This document shows, piece after piece, positions 1 through 7,971 of a stretch of 64,000 nt of DNA. Every line of letters starts with the position of its first letter. Positions within the stretch are counted from its first letter, which is position 1. A program made the translations under genes and the position numbers. This stretch comes from Hyphomicrobiales bacterium (GTDB taxonomy: Bacteria; Pseudomonadota; Alphaproteobacteria; Rhizobiales; Beijerinckiaceae). Below the pieces are notes generated by a model. The model searched no databases, was not told the DNA's origin, and saw only the letters and a list, made by a program, of their open reading frames with translations. The stretch lies in contig JAIXTT010000013.1 in assembly GCA_027483795.1 (NCBI GenBank), positions 43,169 through 107,168 on the forward strand. The letters run 5' to 3'.

Positions 1-1
1 G

Positions 2-571
2 ATCCGCTACGAACTCGCGGGCCTCACCGACGAGGACGGCGACAGCCCGCCCAAGGATCCCGCGCGCGTTCATTTCAAGGCGCTGTGTTCGCCCTGGGAC
101 CGGACGACGCTCGCCTTCATCGACGCCTATTTCGCCCGTATCCGCGCGATGCTCGACAAGGCGGACGAAACGTTCCTCCGCAAGGTCGCGGCGTTCCGCG
201 GTCTTTATGGTGCGGCCGACTGGTGGAGTTCCGCCCCCGCTCCTCTGCCGCGCGCGCATCTGTTCGCACCGCCGCCCGGCCCCGAGCGCATGCCGGAGAC
301 GACGGATTTCCTGAAGGTCGACATCGCCTTCCGTGCGGGCGGAAAGACCTTCGCTCTTCTCTCCGAAGCCTCCTTCGCGACCCCGAAAAGCGCGCGTACG
401 GCCCGCGAAAGGCTCGAGGCCAACGGGATCGCGCCGCTGCGGATATCCATCCTCGATCCGACGAGCATCGACGCGGCGATCGACGCCGTCCTCAGCGGCG
501 ACGAAGCGCGGTTCTGGGAAGCCGATCCGCTGCCGCGCGGCATCGTTCCGCCCACCGGACTCGACCTCTGA
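2..571 (+). CDS. Hypothetical protein, 3' part only
   Basis: The reading frame is open from the window edge to the TGA at 569-571, so this is the C-terminal part (about 189 residues) of a gene that begins upstream. An ATG at 149 is in frame, but the coding signal continues to its left. I recognise no family. The visible part is soluble, with no membrane segment. It has a helical Arg/Asp-rich stretch, then an alpha/beta-looking segment (FALLSEASFATPKSARTARE), and ends in LPRGIVPPTGLDL. It is separated from the next gene by about 160 bp and is probably not part of the following operon. Confidence 0.6.
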   Translation: MRYELAGLTDEDGDSPPKDPARVHFKALCSPWDRTTLAFIDAYFARIRAMLDKADETFLRKVAAFRGLYGAADWWSSAPAPLPRAHLFAPPPGPERMPETTDFLKVDIAFRAGGKTFALLSEASFATPKSARTARERLEANGIAPLRISILDPTSIDAAIDAVLSGDEARFWEADPLPRGIVPPTGLDL

Positions 572-617
572 ACGCCGTCCGGCCGCATCAAGAAAAATAC
601 TGACCCGAATAACAACT

Positions 618-623
618 TATAAT
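618..623 (+). promoter_or_regulatory. Candidate -10 box upstream of cupin gene
   Basis: A perfect TATAAT lies in a locally AT-rich stretch about 110 bp before the cupin start. No good -35 is spaced 16-18 bp upstream, so this is only a possible promoter for the following cupin/tctC genes. Confidence 0.25.
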
Positions 624-730
624 CTGGGTGGATCATTTCGTGACTTGCGCCCCGCCTCGGCCCGCCACTAGGCTTTCTCCATAAACAACAAGCCGTGGCG
701 CTCGAAAAAGCCGCGGCATGGAGGAAATCG

Positions 731-1150
731 ATGGCTGACGAAGACAAGGCCAAGGCCTCGTCGGGCGCTCGCACGCCCGGTGCGGTCCGGGCTCAGCCCG
801 GACGGTACCTGTATGAATTGGCGCGGATCGATCCGATCATGGGCGGTCCGGCCTATTCGACGGCGGAAGGCGTCTGCGTCGAAGGCGACAAGATGATGAT
901 CGCCTTGATGAGGATGCCGAAGGGTACGGGCGCGGTGGCCCATTCCCATCCGAACGAGCAGTGGATCTACATCCTCGAAGGAACGTTCCACGCCACGGTC
1001 GGAGGGGTGAAGCATCAGGTTCCCGCAGGCTCCGTCCTCTACATTCCCTCGAATACGCTGCATGAGGGGAAGGCGGGGGACGACGCGGACGTGCTCTTCT
1101 TCACCTGCAAGGACACCTCCCACAGCCTCCACGGAATCAAGGCCGCCTGA
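731..1150 (+). CDS. Single-domain cupin protein
   Basis: A 139-residue small cupin. The first cupin motif is seen as HSHPNEQW followed by a Glu in YILEGTF, and the second as a Pro-Ala-Gly turn with a later His in SNTLHEGK. Together these could form the usual His/His/Glu/His metal site. The ATG at 731 is preferred over an upstream in-frame start at 695 because a GGAGGAA lies just before it. Cupins of this size act as metal-dependent isomerases, dioxygenases or sensors, and the reaction cannot be read from the sequence. It sits in front of a TctC-type binding protein, so a role in handling the same small-molecule substrate is plausible. A hairpin terminator overlaps its stop codon. Confidence 0.8.
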   Translation: MADEDKAKASSGARTPGAVRAQPGRYLYELARIDPIMGGPAYSTAEGVCVEGDKMMIALMRMPKGTGAVAHSHPNEQWIYILEGTFHATVGGVKHQVPAGSVLYIPSNTLHEGKAGDDADVLFFTCKDTSHSLHGIKAA

Positions 1151-1165
1151 ACGGGCGGCTTTTTT
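1142..1165 (+). terminator. Rho-independent terminator after cupin gene
   Basis: GCCGCC at 1142-1147 pairs with GGCGGC at 1154-1159 across a 6-nt loop and is followed by six T. The stem includes the stop codon region of the cupin gene, so the cupin transcript can end here or be attenuated before tctC. Confidence 0.7.
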
Positions 1166-1194
1166 CGTTCGACGTCGCAACCCGAGGACATCCC

Positions 1195-2187
1195 ATGCGT
1201 AAATCGCTTCTTGCGGCCGCGGCCGCAGCTTTGCTCGCGGCGGCGCCCTTCGCCGCTCAGGCCCAGTCCGAACCCTTCCCCAACCGCCAGGTGAAGCTGG
1301 TGGTGCCCTATGCGCCCGGCGGCGCGACGGACATCGTCGCGCGCGTGCTCGCCGACCGCATGCGCGTCACGCTCGGCCAGCCCGTCGTGGTCGAGAACAA
1401 GACGGGCGCCTTCGGCATCCTCGCGATGGAGGAGATCCTGAAGGGCCGTCCCGACGGCCACACGCTGATGGTCGGCAACGTCTCGACCAACGCGATCACG
1501 CCGATCATCTACAAGGACAAGATGAAGTTCGACTACGAGACGCAGATCACCGCGGTGGCGCGTCTCGCCGTCATTCCCGCCTTCGTCGGCGCGACGACCG
1601 CGGGCGACTTCAAGCCCCAGTCGCTCAAGGAACTGATCGACTACGCCAAGAAGAACCCCGGCAAGGTCCGCTACACCAGCGCGGGCATCGGCAGCTATCC
1701 GCATTACGACGCGGCCATCTTCGCCAAGCGCGCGGGCTTCGACTCGGTGCATGTCCCCGCCCGGACGGGCGCGGCCGGCATGGTGGGCGATCTCACCAAC
1801 GGCGACGTGCATTGGGCCTTCATCAACGTCGCCAGCGTCGCGGGTCTCGTCCGCGCGGGCACGATCAAGCCGCTCGCGGTCATCACGGACAAGCGCATGC
1901 CGGAATTCCCGGACGTGCCGACCATGACGGAACTCGGCTTCGCCGGCATCGGCACCTTCAACTGGCAGGGCCTCTTCGCCTCGGCGGGCACCCCCGCCGA
2001 CGTCCAGGCGAAGATCGCCGCGGCGGTCAACGACGCGCTCGCCTCCGACGACGTGAAGGCCGCGCTGGCCCGCGCCATGGGCACCGCCTCGCCGACCGCC
2101 TCGCCCGCCGAGGCGCAGGCTTGGCTGAAGAGCGAAATCGGCATCTGGCGCAAGTTCGTCGCCGAGGCCGACATCAAGCTCGAGTAA
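1195..2187 (+). CDS. TctC/Bug-family periplasmic solute receptor (TTT system 1)
   Basis: A 330-residue extracytoplasmic receptor of the tripartite tricarboxylate transporter family. It has a Sec signal peptide at about residues 1-23 (MRKSLL, Ala-rich core, AQA cleavage region), then the Bug-family opening VKLVVPYAPGGATDIVARV and VVVENKTGA. These receptors fold as two-lobed Venus flytraps that bind carboxylates through water-bridged carboxylate loops. The ligand is not identifiable. Its partner membrane genes tctB and tctA are not adjacent but follow a CocE-type hydrolase gene at 2311-4011. A strong terminator follows at 2233, so receptor and permease may be transcribed at different levels. 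Confidence 0.9.
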   Translation: MRKSLLAAAAAALLAAAPFAAQAQSEPFPNRQVKLVVPYAPGGATDIVARVLADRMRVTLGQPVVVENKTGAFGILAMEEILKGRPDGHTLMVGNVSTNAITPIIYKDKMKFDYETQITAVARLAVIPAFVGATTAGDFKPQSLKELIDYAKKNPGKVRYTSAGIGSYPHYDAAIFAKRAGFDSVHVPARTGAAGMVGDLTNGDVHWAFINVASVAGLVRAGTIKPLAVITDKRMPEFPDVPTMTELGFAGIGTFNWQGLFASAGTPADVQAKIAAAVNDALASDDVKAALARAMGTASPTASPAEAQAWLKSEIGIWRKFVAEADIKLE

Positions 2188-2232
2188 CGAACCGAGCCTT
2201 TCGACGCCGCGCTCCGCGCGCGACGCAGCATC

Positions 2233-2264
2233 GACGCCCGCCCCGTCAGGGCGGGCGTCTTTCC
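2233..2264 (+). terminator. Rho-independent terminator after tctC
   Basis: Ten-base perfect arms (2233-2242 GACGCCCGCC with 2250-2259 GGCGGGCGTC) around a 7-nt loop, followed by a short T-rich tail. It separates the receptor gene from the CocE-tctB-tctA genes. Confidence 0.7.
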
Positions 2265-2310
2265 CTGAAGACTACGGCCGGACAAGGCCGATGAAGGACG
2301 GAGCCGCGAC

Positions 2311-4011
2311 GTGGGCGCACCGCAGAAGAACACGAACATCAGCCGCGACGAATACGGGATCGTCTGGGAAAAGGACGTCTCGATCCGGATGCGCGACGGC
2401 GCGATCCTCAAGGCCGACATCTTCCGGCCGGACGCCCCCGGCCATTTCCCCGTCATCATGAATCTCGGGCCGTACCAGAAGGACAAGGTCTGGGTTCCGC
2501 CGGAGGACCTCGAGGAAAAGCCCAACCCGATGATGAATTGGGAGACGGTGAACCCGCAATGGTGGGTTCCCAAGGGCTACATCGCGATCCGCGTCGACGC
2601 CCGCGGCACCGGCCGTTCGCCCGGCGCCTTCGACGCCTTCTCCTATGCCGAATCCCTCGACTTCGCCGACTCGATCGAATGGGCGGCCGAACAGCCTTGG
2701 TCGAACGGCAAGGTGGGCCTGCTGGGCATCTCCTATTTCGCGATCAACCAGTGGTTCGTCGCGAACCACCAACCGAAGGGCCTTGCGGCGATCGTGCCGT
2801 GGGAGGGCTTCGCGGACATCTATCGCGACGCGCTGTTCCACGGCGGCATCCTCAACCAGTTCATGACGAACTGGTACGTGACGCATCTCTGCCATCACCT
2901 TCTGGGCCGCGCACGGGAGGGCAATCCCGACACGTTCGAGAGCCATCAGCTCTGGAAGTGGATCCGGAACAATCTGGACAACGGCACGCAGCGCGGCGAA
3001 CAGGCCCAGTGGGACAAGATCACCGTTCCGCTGTTCTCGGCGGGCAACTGGTCCGGCATGGGCCTGCACATGCGCGGCAATACCGAAGGCTTCACGCGCG
3101 CCGCGTCCAAGCACAAGAAGCTGCGCATGCATGCGGGCAACCACGTTCATCCGTTCTACACGGAGGACGGCCGGCATGATCAGCTGCGCTTCCTCGACTA
3201 CTGGCTGAAAGGCCTCGACAACGGCGTGATGGAAGAGCCGCCCGTGCGGTTGTGGGTCCGTCACGGCGGGGGCGGCAACGGCGAATGGCGTCACGAGAAC
3301 GAGTGGCCCATCGCCCGCACGCAATGGACCAAGTTCCATTTCGATCTCTCGCCGCCGCCGGAAGGCGCGGCGAAGAATTCCGCGCGCCTCGTGCGCGAGA
3401 GCAATCCGGCCAAGTCCGATGCGCGCACCTATTTCGCGAGCGGTTCCGGCAAGGCGGGTTCGGCTTCGGCCTCCTCCACCTTCCTCGCCGCCGGTGCGAT
3501 GATGGCGGGCATGGGGATTTCGCTGGAAACGCCGCCTCTGGCCGAGGACATGGAGGTCACGGGTCCCGTCGCGGCACGCATCTGGGTCGAAAGCTCGACC
3601 GAGGACATGGACCTGTTCCTGACGATCCGGAACATCGACCCCGACGGCAACGACGTCTGGGAAGTCGGCCAGCAGGGCCAGCAGGTGCCCGTCGCCAAGG
3701 GTTGGCTCCGCGTGTCGCATCGCGAACTCGATCCGGAGCTGAGCCTGCCCTATCGGCCCTATCACAAGCACAAGCGGCGTCTGCCTCTGAAGGCCGGCGA
3801 GGTCGTTCCCGTCGACGTGGAAATCTGGCCGACCAGCATGCGCTTCAAGAAGGGCCACCGGATCCGGCTCGACGTGCAGCCCCGCGACGGCGTCGGCAGC
3901 GTGCACTACACGCACTACCACGCCGACTACAATTCGGGGACGAACACGATCCATGCGGGCGGCGAGCGGGAGTCCTACCTGCTGCTGCCGATCATTCCGC
4001 CGAAGGGGTGA
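2311..4011 (+). CDS. CocE/NonD-family alpha/beta hydrolase
   Basis: A 566-residue cytoplasmic hydrolase of the X-Pro dipeptidyl-peptidase/CocE type. The N-terminal alpha/beta-hydrolase domain begins with VSIRMRDGAILKADIFRP. It has the oxyanion-region VDARGTGRSPG and the nucleophile elbow GISYFA, with Ser141 as probable nucleophile. A likely catalytic His is in GNHVHPF or GRHDQLRF. The C-terminal jelly-roll domain (about 380-566) is typical of CocE/NonD enzymes. The start is a GTG preceded by a purine-rich AAGGACGG. Family members cleave esters or amides such as acyl esters, beta-lactam esters and X-Pro peptides. Here it lies between tctC and tctB, so it may cleave the transported compound. 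No signal peptide is seen. Confidence 0.85.
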   Translation: MGAPQKNTNISRDEYGIVWEKDVSIRMRDGAILKADIFRPDAPGHFPVIMNLGPYQKDKVWVPPEDLEEKPNPMMNWETVNPQWWVPKGYIAIRVDARGTGRSPGAFDAFSYAESLDFADSIEWAAEQPWSNGKVGLLGISYFAINQWFVANHQPKGLAAIVPWEGFADIYRDALFHGGILNQFMTNWYVTHLCHHLLGRAREGNPDTFESHQLWKWIRNNLDNGTQRGEQAQWDKITVPLFSAGNWSGMGLHMRGNTEGFTRAASKHKKLRMHAGNHVHPFYTEDGRHDQLRFLDYWLKGLDNGVMEEPPVRLWVRHGGGGNGEWRHENEWPIARTQWTKFHFDLSPPPEGAAKNSARLVRESNPAKSDARTYFASGSGKAGSASASSTFLAAGAMMAGMGISLETPPLAEDMEVTGPVAARIWVESSTEDMDLFLTIRNIDPDGNDVWEVGQQGQQVPVAKGWLRVSHRELDPELSLPYRPYHKHKRRLPLKAGEVVPVDVEIWPTSMRFKKGHRIRLDVQPRDGVGSVHYTHYHADYNSGTNTIHAGGERESYLLLPIIPPKG

Positions 4012-4018
4012 GGACGGC

Positions 4019-4501
4019 ATGCCGACCCCGCGTCGAAGCCTCTCGCGCATCATCCGCGACAAGGACGTGCTCTCCGGGCTCGTCTTCGTCGCGGTGGCGC
4101 TGCTCGCTTTGTGGCTCGGCCGCAATTTCCGGATCGGAACCGCGGTTCGGATGGGGACCGGTTATGTGCCGCTGCTCGTCTCATGGTCGCTGCTGGGCCT
4201 CGGGGTGTTGACCATCCTGAAGGGGCTCCTGCTTCCCGAGAACGACGAGGGCGCGACCTGGCCCGACGGGGCGCTGCGGCCCCTGATCGCGATCACGGCC
4301 GCCGTCTGCGCCTTCGGCTTCGGCATCGAAAGGCTGGGCCTCGTACTGACGATCTTCCTCGTGGTCGGGATCGGCAGTCTGGCGCTGAAGGGGCAGAGCC
4401 TGCTCGGCGTCGGCATCGCCGGTGCCGTTCTCGCGACGGCGAGCGTGGTGATCTTCTCATGGGGGCTGTCGCTCACCATGCCGATCTGGCCGGTGTTCTG
4501 A
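4019..4501 (+). CDS. TctB-family small membrane subunit (TTT system 1)
   Basis: A 160-residue integral membrane protein with about four hydrophobic segments (LVFVAVALLALWLG, LVSWSLLGLGVLTIL, LIAITAAVCAFGFG, a C-terminal pair). This is the size and layout of the small subunit of tripartite tricarboxylate transporters. The start is the ATG 8 bp after the hydrolase stop, with GAGGACGG just before it. The stop TGA overlaps the tctA ATG (TGATG), so the two membrane subunits are translationally coupled. Confidence 0.85.
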   Translation: MPTPRRSLSRIIRDKDVLSGLVFVAVALLALWLGRNFRIGTAVRMGTGYVPLLVSWSLLGLGVLTILKGLLLPENDEGATWPDGALRPLIAITAAVCAFGFGIERLGLVLTIFLVVGIGSLALKGQSLLGVGIAGAVLATASVVIFSWGLSLTMPIWPVF

Positions 4502-6009
4502 TGGACGTGCTCTCCAATCTCGCGCTCGGTTTCGGGGTCGCCCTGACCCCCATGAACCTGCTCTTCGCGCTCATCGGCTGCCTCGTAGGGACGCTGATCG
4601 GGGTTCTGCCGGGCATCGGTCCCGTGGCGACGGTGGCGATGCTGCTGCCGCTGACCTTCCAGCTCGAGCCCGTCTCCGGGCTGATCATGCTCGCCGGCAT
4701 CTTCTACGGGGCGCAATACGGCGGCTCGACGACCGCGATCCTCGTCAATCTGCCCGGCGAGAGCTCCTCGGTCGTCACCTGTCTCGACGGCCACCAGATG
4801 GCGCGGAAGGGGCGGGCGGGCTCGGCGCTCGCCATCGCCGCGCTCGGCTCCTTCTTCGCGGGTACGGTGGCGACGGCGCTCATCGCGCTCGCCGCCCCGC
4901 CGCTCGCCAAGCTCGGGCAGAGTTTCGGCGCGCCGGAATACTTCGCGCTGATGCTCTTCGGTCTCATCGCGGCCGTCGCGCTCGCCAGCGGCTCGATCGC
5001 CAAGGCGATCGCCATGATCTTTCTCGGGCTCTTGTTCGGCCTCGTCGGCACCGACGCCAATACGGGCTCACAGCGTTACACTTTCGGCATTCCGGCGCTG
5101 TCGGACGGCATCGGCTTCGTGCCGCTCGCGATCGGGCTCTTCGGCATTTCCGAGATCATCGCCAATCTGGCGCGCGGCGAGGAATCCCGCTCGGTGCTCG
5201 ACCGGAAGATCGACAAGCTCTGGCCCAACGAGGAGGAATTCCGGCGGTCCCGGCCCGCGGTGCTCCGCGGCACGGCGATCGGCTCCGTCCTCGGCGTATT
5301 GCCGGGCGGCGGCGCGATCCTCAGCTCCTTCGCGAGCTATATGGTGGAGAAGAAGCTCTCCAAGACGCCCGAGGAATTCGGCCGCGGCGCGGTCGAGGGC
5401 GTCGCGGGACCCGAAGCGGCCAACAATGCCGGCGCGCAGACCTCCTTCATCCCGACGCTGACGCTCGGCATTCCCGGCAATGCGGTGATGGCGCTGATGA
5501 TCGGCGCGATGACCATCCACGGCATTCAGCCGGGGCCGCTGGTGATGAAGGAGAAGCCCGATCTGTTCTGGGGCCTCGTCGTCAGCATGTGGATCGGCAA
5601 TCTGATGCTGCTCGTCATCAACCTGCCGCTGATCGGCATGTGGGTGAAGCTGCTGCGCGTTCCCTACCGCTATCTCTATCTCGCGGTGCTCGTCTTCTGC
5701 GGCATCGGCGTCTATGCCGTCGGCAATTCCGGCTTCGACGTGCTGCTCGCGGCGCTGTTCGGCGTGGTGGGCTTCATCTTCATCCGGCTGCGCTGCGAAG
5801 CCGCGCCGCTGTTGCTCGGCTTCATCCTCGGCCCGATGATGGAGGAGAACCTCCGCCGCGCCATGCTGATCGGCGGCGGCGATCCGATGATCTTCGTGAA
5901 CCGGCCGATCAGCTTCGGCCTGCTCATCGCCACGGGGCTGCTGATCGCCGTCCTGTTGCTCCCCGCGGCCCGCAAGGGACGCGACCAAGCCTTCCAAGAA
6001 GAAGCCTGA
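4501..6009 (+). CDS. TctA-family large membrane subunit (TTT system 1)
   Basis: A 502-residue polytopic membrane protein. It carries the TctA hallmarks [17 protein letters not shown] near the N-terminus, [19 protein letters not shown], and the second-half repeat [24 protein letters not shown] with [21 protein letters not shown]. TctA is the secondary-transport channel that uses the cation gradient and receives substrate from TctC. It resembles the TctA at 16750-18252 much more than the one at 8993-10504, suggesting two related systems and one more distant one. The start overlaps the tctB stop. Confidence 0.92.
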   Translation: MDVLSNLALGFGVALTPMNLLFALIGCLVGTLIGVLPGIGPVATVAMLLPLTFQLEPVSGLIMLAGIFYGAQYGGSTTAILVNLPGESSSVVTCLDGHQMARKGRAGSALAIAALGSFFAGTVATALIALAAPPLAKLGQSFGAPEYFALMLFGLIAAVALASGSIAKAIAMIFLGLLFGLVGTDANTGSQRYTFGIPALSDGIGFVPLAIGLFGISEIIANLARGEESRSVLDRKIDKLWPNEEEFRRSRPAVLRGTAIGSVLGVLPGGGAILSSFASYMVEKKLSKTPEEFGRGAVEGVAGPEAANNAGAQTSFIPTLTLGIPGNAVMALMIGAMTIHGIQPGPLVMKEKPDLFWGLVVSMWIGNLMLLVINLPLIGMWVKLLRVPYRYLYLAVLVFCGIGVYAVGNSGFDVLLAALFGVVGFIFIRLRCEAAPLLLGFILGPMMEENLRRAMLIGGGDPMIFVNRPISFGLLIATGLLIAVLLLPAARKGRDQAFQEEA

Positions 6010-6025
6010 ACGAGGAAGACACGCC

Positions 6026-6448
6026 ATGACCGAAGCCAAGCTTCCCTCCGGCGCGGTGCTGCGCCCCGACGAGATCCGCCCCGCCGATCGCGGCGGCGGT
6101 GCGCGGACGATCCCGCTGGTCACCCCGGGTCTCGGGGCGAAGAGCCTCATCAACGGCATCACCATCTTCGCGCCGGGAGCGGCGATCCCGTTCCACACGC
6201 ACAACTGCGAAGAGAGCGTGATGGTGCTCGAAGGCGACGCGATCGCCGTGCTCGACGGCGTCGAGCATCGGCTGAAGGCGGGCGACACGACCTGGATCCC
6301 GTCCGACGTCCCGCACCGCTTCGTCAACGCTTCCGCGGACAAGGAGATGCGCATCTTCTGGACCTATGCGGACGTGGCGGCGACCCGCACGCTCGTCGAG
6401 ACCGGCGAGACGCGCTTCGTCTCCGCCGAACACGCCAAGCGCCTTTGA
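6026..6448 (+). CDS. Cupin-domain protein
   Basis: A 140-residue single cupin. Motif 1 is FHTHNCEESVMVLEGDA, supplying two His and a Glu, and motif 2 is PSDVPHRFVNAS with the third His. The position of a Cys (HNC) next to the metal His residues is notable. It begins 16 bp after tctA and runs with the Ldh2-type dehydrogenase and the ABM-fold gene, so it is probably co-transcribed with the transporter. It is a different subfamily from the cupin at 731. The catalytic role is unknown; a small-molecule isomerase or dioxygenase, or a ligand sensor, are possibilities. Confidence 0.82.
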   Translation: MTEAKLPSGAVLRPDEIRPADRGGGARTIPLVTPGLGAKSLINGITIFAPGAAIPFHTHNCEESVMVLEGDAIAVLDGVEHRLKAGDTTWIPSDVPHRFVNASADKEMRIFWTYADVAATRTLVETGETRFVSAEHAKRL

Positions 6449-6464
6449 GCCGGAGGACGACGCC

Positions 6465-7544
6465 ATGACAGCCGCCGCCCGGAGCGAATCCCTCGGCCCC
6501 GTCCGTGCCGAATTCATCAGGACGCTGATCCGCAACGCCTTCGTGAAGGTCGGCATGCCCGACGGCGACGCCGAAAAGGTCGCCCGGCTGATGGCCGAGG
6601 CGGATCTCTCCGGCGCCGACGCGCACGGCGTCTTCCGGCTTCCGCAATACGTCAACCGCATCCGCAAGGGCGGCATGAACCCGCGTGCGCAGATCATGGT
6701 GGAGCGGACCGCGCCCGCCGCGGCGCTGGTGCACGGCGACAACGGCATGGGCCATCTCGTGATGTCCAAGGCCGCCGAGACCGCGATCGAACTCGCGAAG
6801 GAAACGGGCGTCGCCTGGGTCGGCGCGCGGCGTTCGAACCATGCCGGGCCCGCCGCGCTCTATGCGGCGATGCCCGTCGCGCACGGCATGGTCGGCATCT
6901 ATTCGGCCGTCGCGAGTTCCAACCATATGGCCGTATGGGGCGGCGTCGAGGCGCTGCTCGGCACCAATCCCATCGCCTTCGGCATTCCCGCGGGCGAAGA
7001 GCCGCCGATCGTGCTCGACATCGCCACGACGGTCGTCTCCTACGGCACGATCAAGAACCATCAGCTGCAGGGCAAGGATCTCCAGCCCGGCTGGATGGTG
7101 AGCAAGAAGGACGGCTCGCCGCTGACGGACTCCTCGCGCTCCGGCGAGGGCATTCTCCTCCCGATCGGCGGCTACAAGGGGAGCGGCCTCGCGCTCGTGC
7201 TCGGTCTGCTCGCCGGCACCATGAACGGCGCGGCCTTCGGCCGGGAGGTCGTCGACTTCAACGCCGACGAGACCAGCGAAACCAATACGGGGCATTTCGT
7301 CGTCGCGGTCGATCCGAGCCGTTTCGGCCCGCTCGACTCGTTCAAGGCGGAGGTCGACCGCCACATCCGCGAGATGCGGGCCTCCGAGCCCATGCCCGGG
7401 GTCGAGCGCGTCCGCCTGCCGGGCGAGGAACGCGCGCGGCGCATCGCGGAACGCGGCGCGAAGGGCGTGCCCTTGTCCGCGGAACTGATCAAGAAGCTCG
7501 ACGCGCTCGCCGACGATCTCGGCGTGCCGCGTCTCGAACGGTGA
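6465..7544 (+). CDS. Ldh2/malate dehydrogenase-type NAD(P)-dependent oxidoreductase
   Basis: A 359-residue member of the Ldh2/MDG1 family (malate, L-lactate, L-sulfolactate, ureidoglycolate and related dehydrogenases). These bind NAD(P)H by a fold unlike the Rossmann lactate dehydrogenases. Typical segments seen are ADLSGADAHGVFRLPQY with the conserved His, RRSNHAGPAALYA, SSNHMAVWGG, GTNPIAFGIP and GYKGSGLALVL. The start is the ATG at 6465 after CGGAGGACG; an upstream in-frame start would overlap the cupin. The enzyme oxidises 2-hydroxy acids or reduces 2-keto acids, which fits a carboxylate uptake operon. The exact substrate cannot be told. Confidence 0.88.
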   Translation: MTAAARSESLGPVRAEFIRTLIRNAFVKVGMPDGDAEKVARLMAEADLSGADAHGVFRLPQYVNRIRKGGMNPRAQIMVERTAPAAALVHGDNGMGHLVMSKAAETAIELAKETGVAWVGARRSNHAGPAALYAAMPVAHGMVGIYSAVASSNHMAVWGGVEALLGTNPIAFGIPAGEEPPIVLDIATTVVSYGTIKNHQLQGKDLQPGWMVSKKDGSPLTDSSRSGEGILLPIGGYKGSGLALVLGLLAGTMNGAAFGREVVDFNADETSETNTGHFVVAVDPSRFGPLDSFKAEVDRHIREMRASEPMPGVERVRLPGEERARRIAERGAKGVPLSAELIKKLDALADDLGVPRLER

Positions 7545-7561
7545 AGGACGGAAGACGCCCG

Positions 7562-7861
7562 ATGATTCTGGAAATCGCTCAGATCGACGTGAAGCCCGGC
7601 TCCGAAGCCGCCTTCGAAGCGGCCGTGACGCAGGCGGTGCCGCTGTTCAAGACGGCGGAGGGCTGCATCTCGATGGAACTGCAGCGCTCGCACGAAAAGC
7701 CGCAGCGTTATCGGCTGATGGTGCAGTGGCGGACGCTCGAAGACCACACCGTCAAGTTCCGCGGCTCGGACGCCTTCACGCAATGGCGCGCCCTCGTCGG
7801 CCCCCATTTCGCCTCGCCGCCCGAAGTGGAACACACGAGCGTCGCCGTGAAGGGGTTCTGA
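7562..7861 (+). CDS. ABM-fold (antibiotic biosynthesis monooxygenase-like) small protein
   Basis: A 99-residue dimeric alpha+beta barrel protein with the usual ABM layout: a first strand MILEIAQIDVKPGSEAAFEAAV, a middle AEGCISMELQRSHEKPQRYRLMVQW, and a C-terminal helix with FTQWRALVGPHF. Members include quinol monooxygenases (YgiN type), heme-degrading enzymes and proteins of unknown role. It is the last gene of the plus-strand operon; a 24-bp palindrome follows. A quinone-, heme- or aromatic-related role is possible but not shown. Confidence 0.8.
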   Translation: MILEIAQIDVKPGSEAAFEAAVTQAVPLFKTAEGCISMELQRSHEKPQRYRLMVQWRTLEDHTVKFRGSDAFTQWRALVGPHFASPPEVEHTSVAVKGF

Positions 7862-7870
7862 AGACATCGG

Positions 7871-7894
7871 ACGGAGGCGTCGCGACGCCTCCGT
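7871..7894. repeat. 24-bp perfect palindrome after the ABM gene
   Basis: ACGGAGGCGTCG followed by its exact reverse complement. It lies 10 bp past the stop of the ABM gene and could act as a hairpin terminator, but there is no T-run. Confidence 0.55.
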
Positions 7895-7898
7895 CGTC

Positions 7899-7960
7899 AT
7901 GCCCGCGCATGCGGGCATCCACGTCTTTCCTGCTTATGAGCGTCGACGAAAGACGTGGAT
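7899..7960. repeat. REP-like interspersed palindrome
   Basis: ATGCCCGC-GCAT-GCGGGCAT (7899-7918) is followed by 13-base perfect arms ATCCACGTCTTTC (7917-7929) and GAAAGACGTGGAT (7948-7960) around an 18-nt loop. The head sequence and the CCACGTCTTTC arm resemble extragenic palindromes scattered through many Hyphomicrobiales genomes. Only one copy is seen in this window. It lies between two convergent operons, a typical place for such elements. Confidence 0.6.
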
Positions 7961-7971
7961 CCCGCTCCGCC

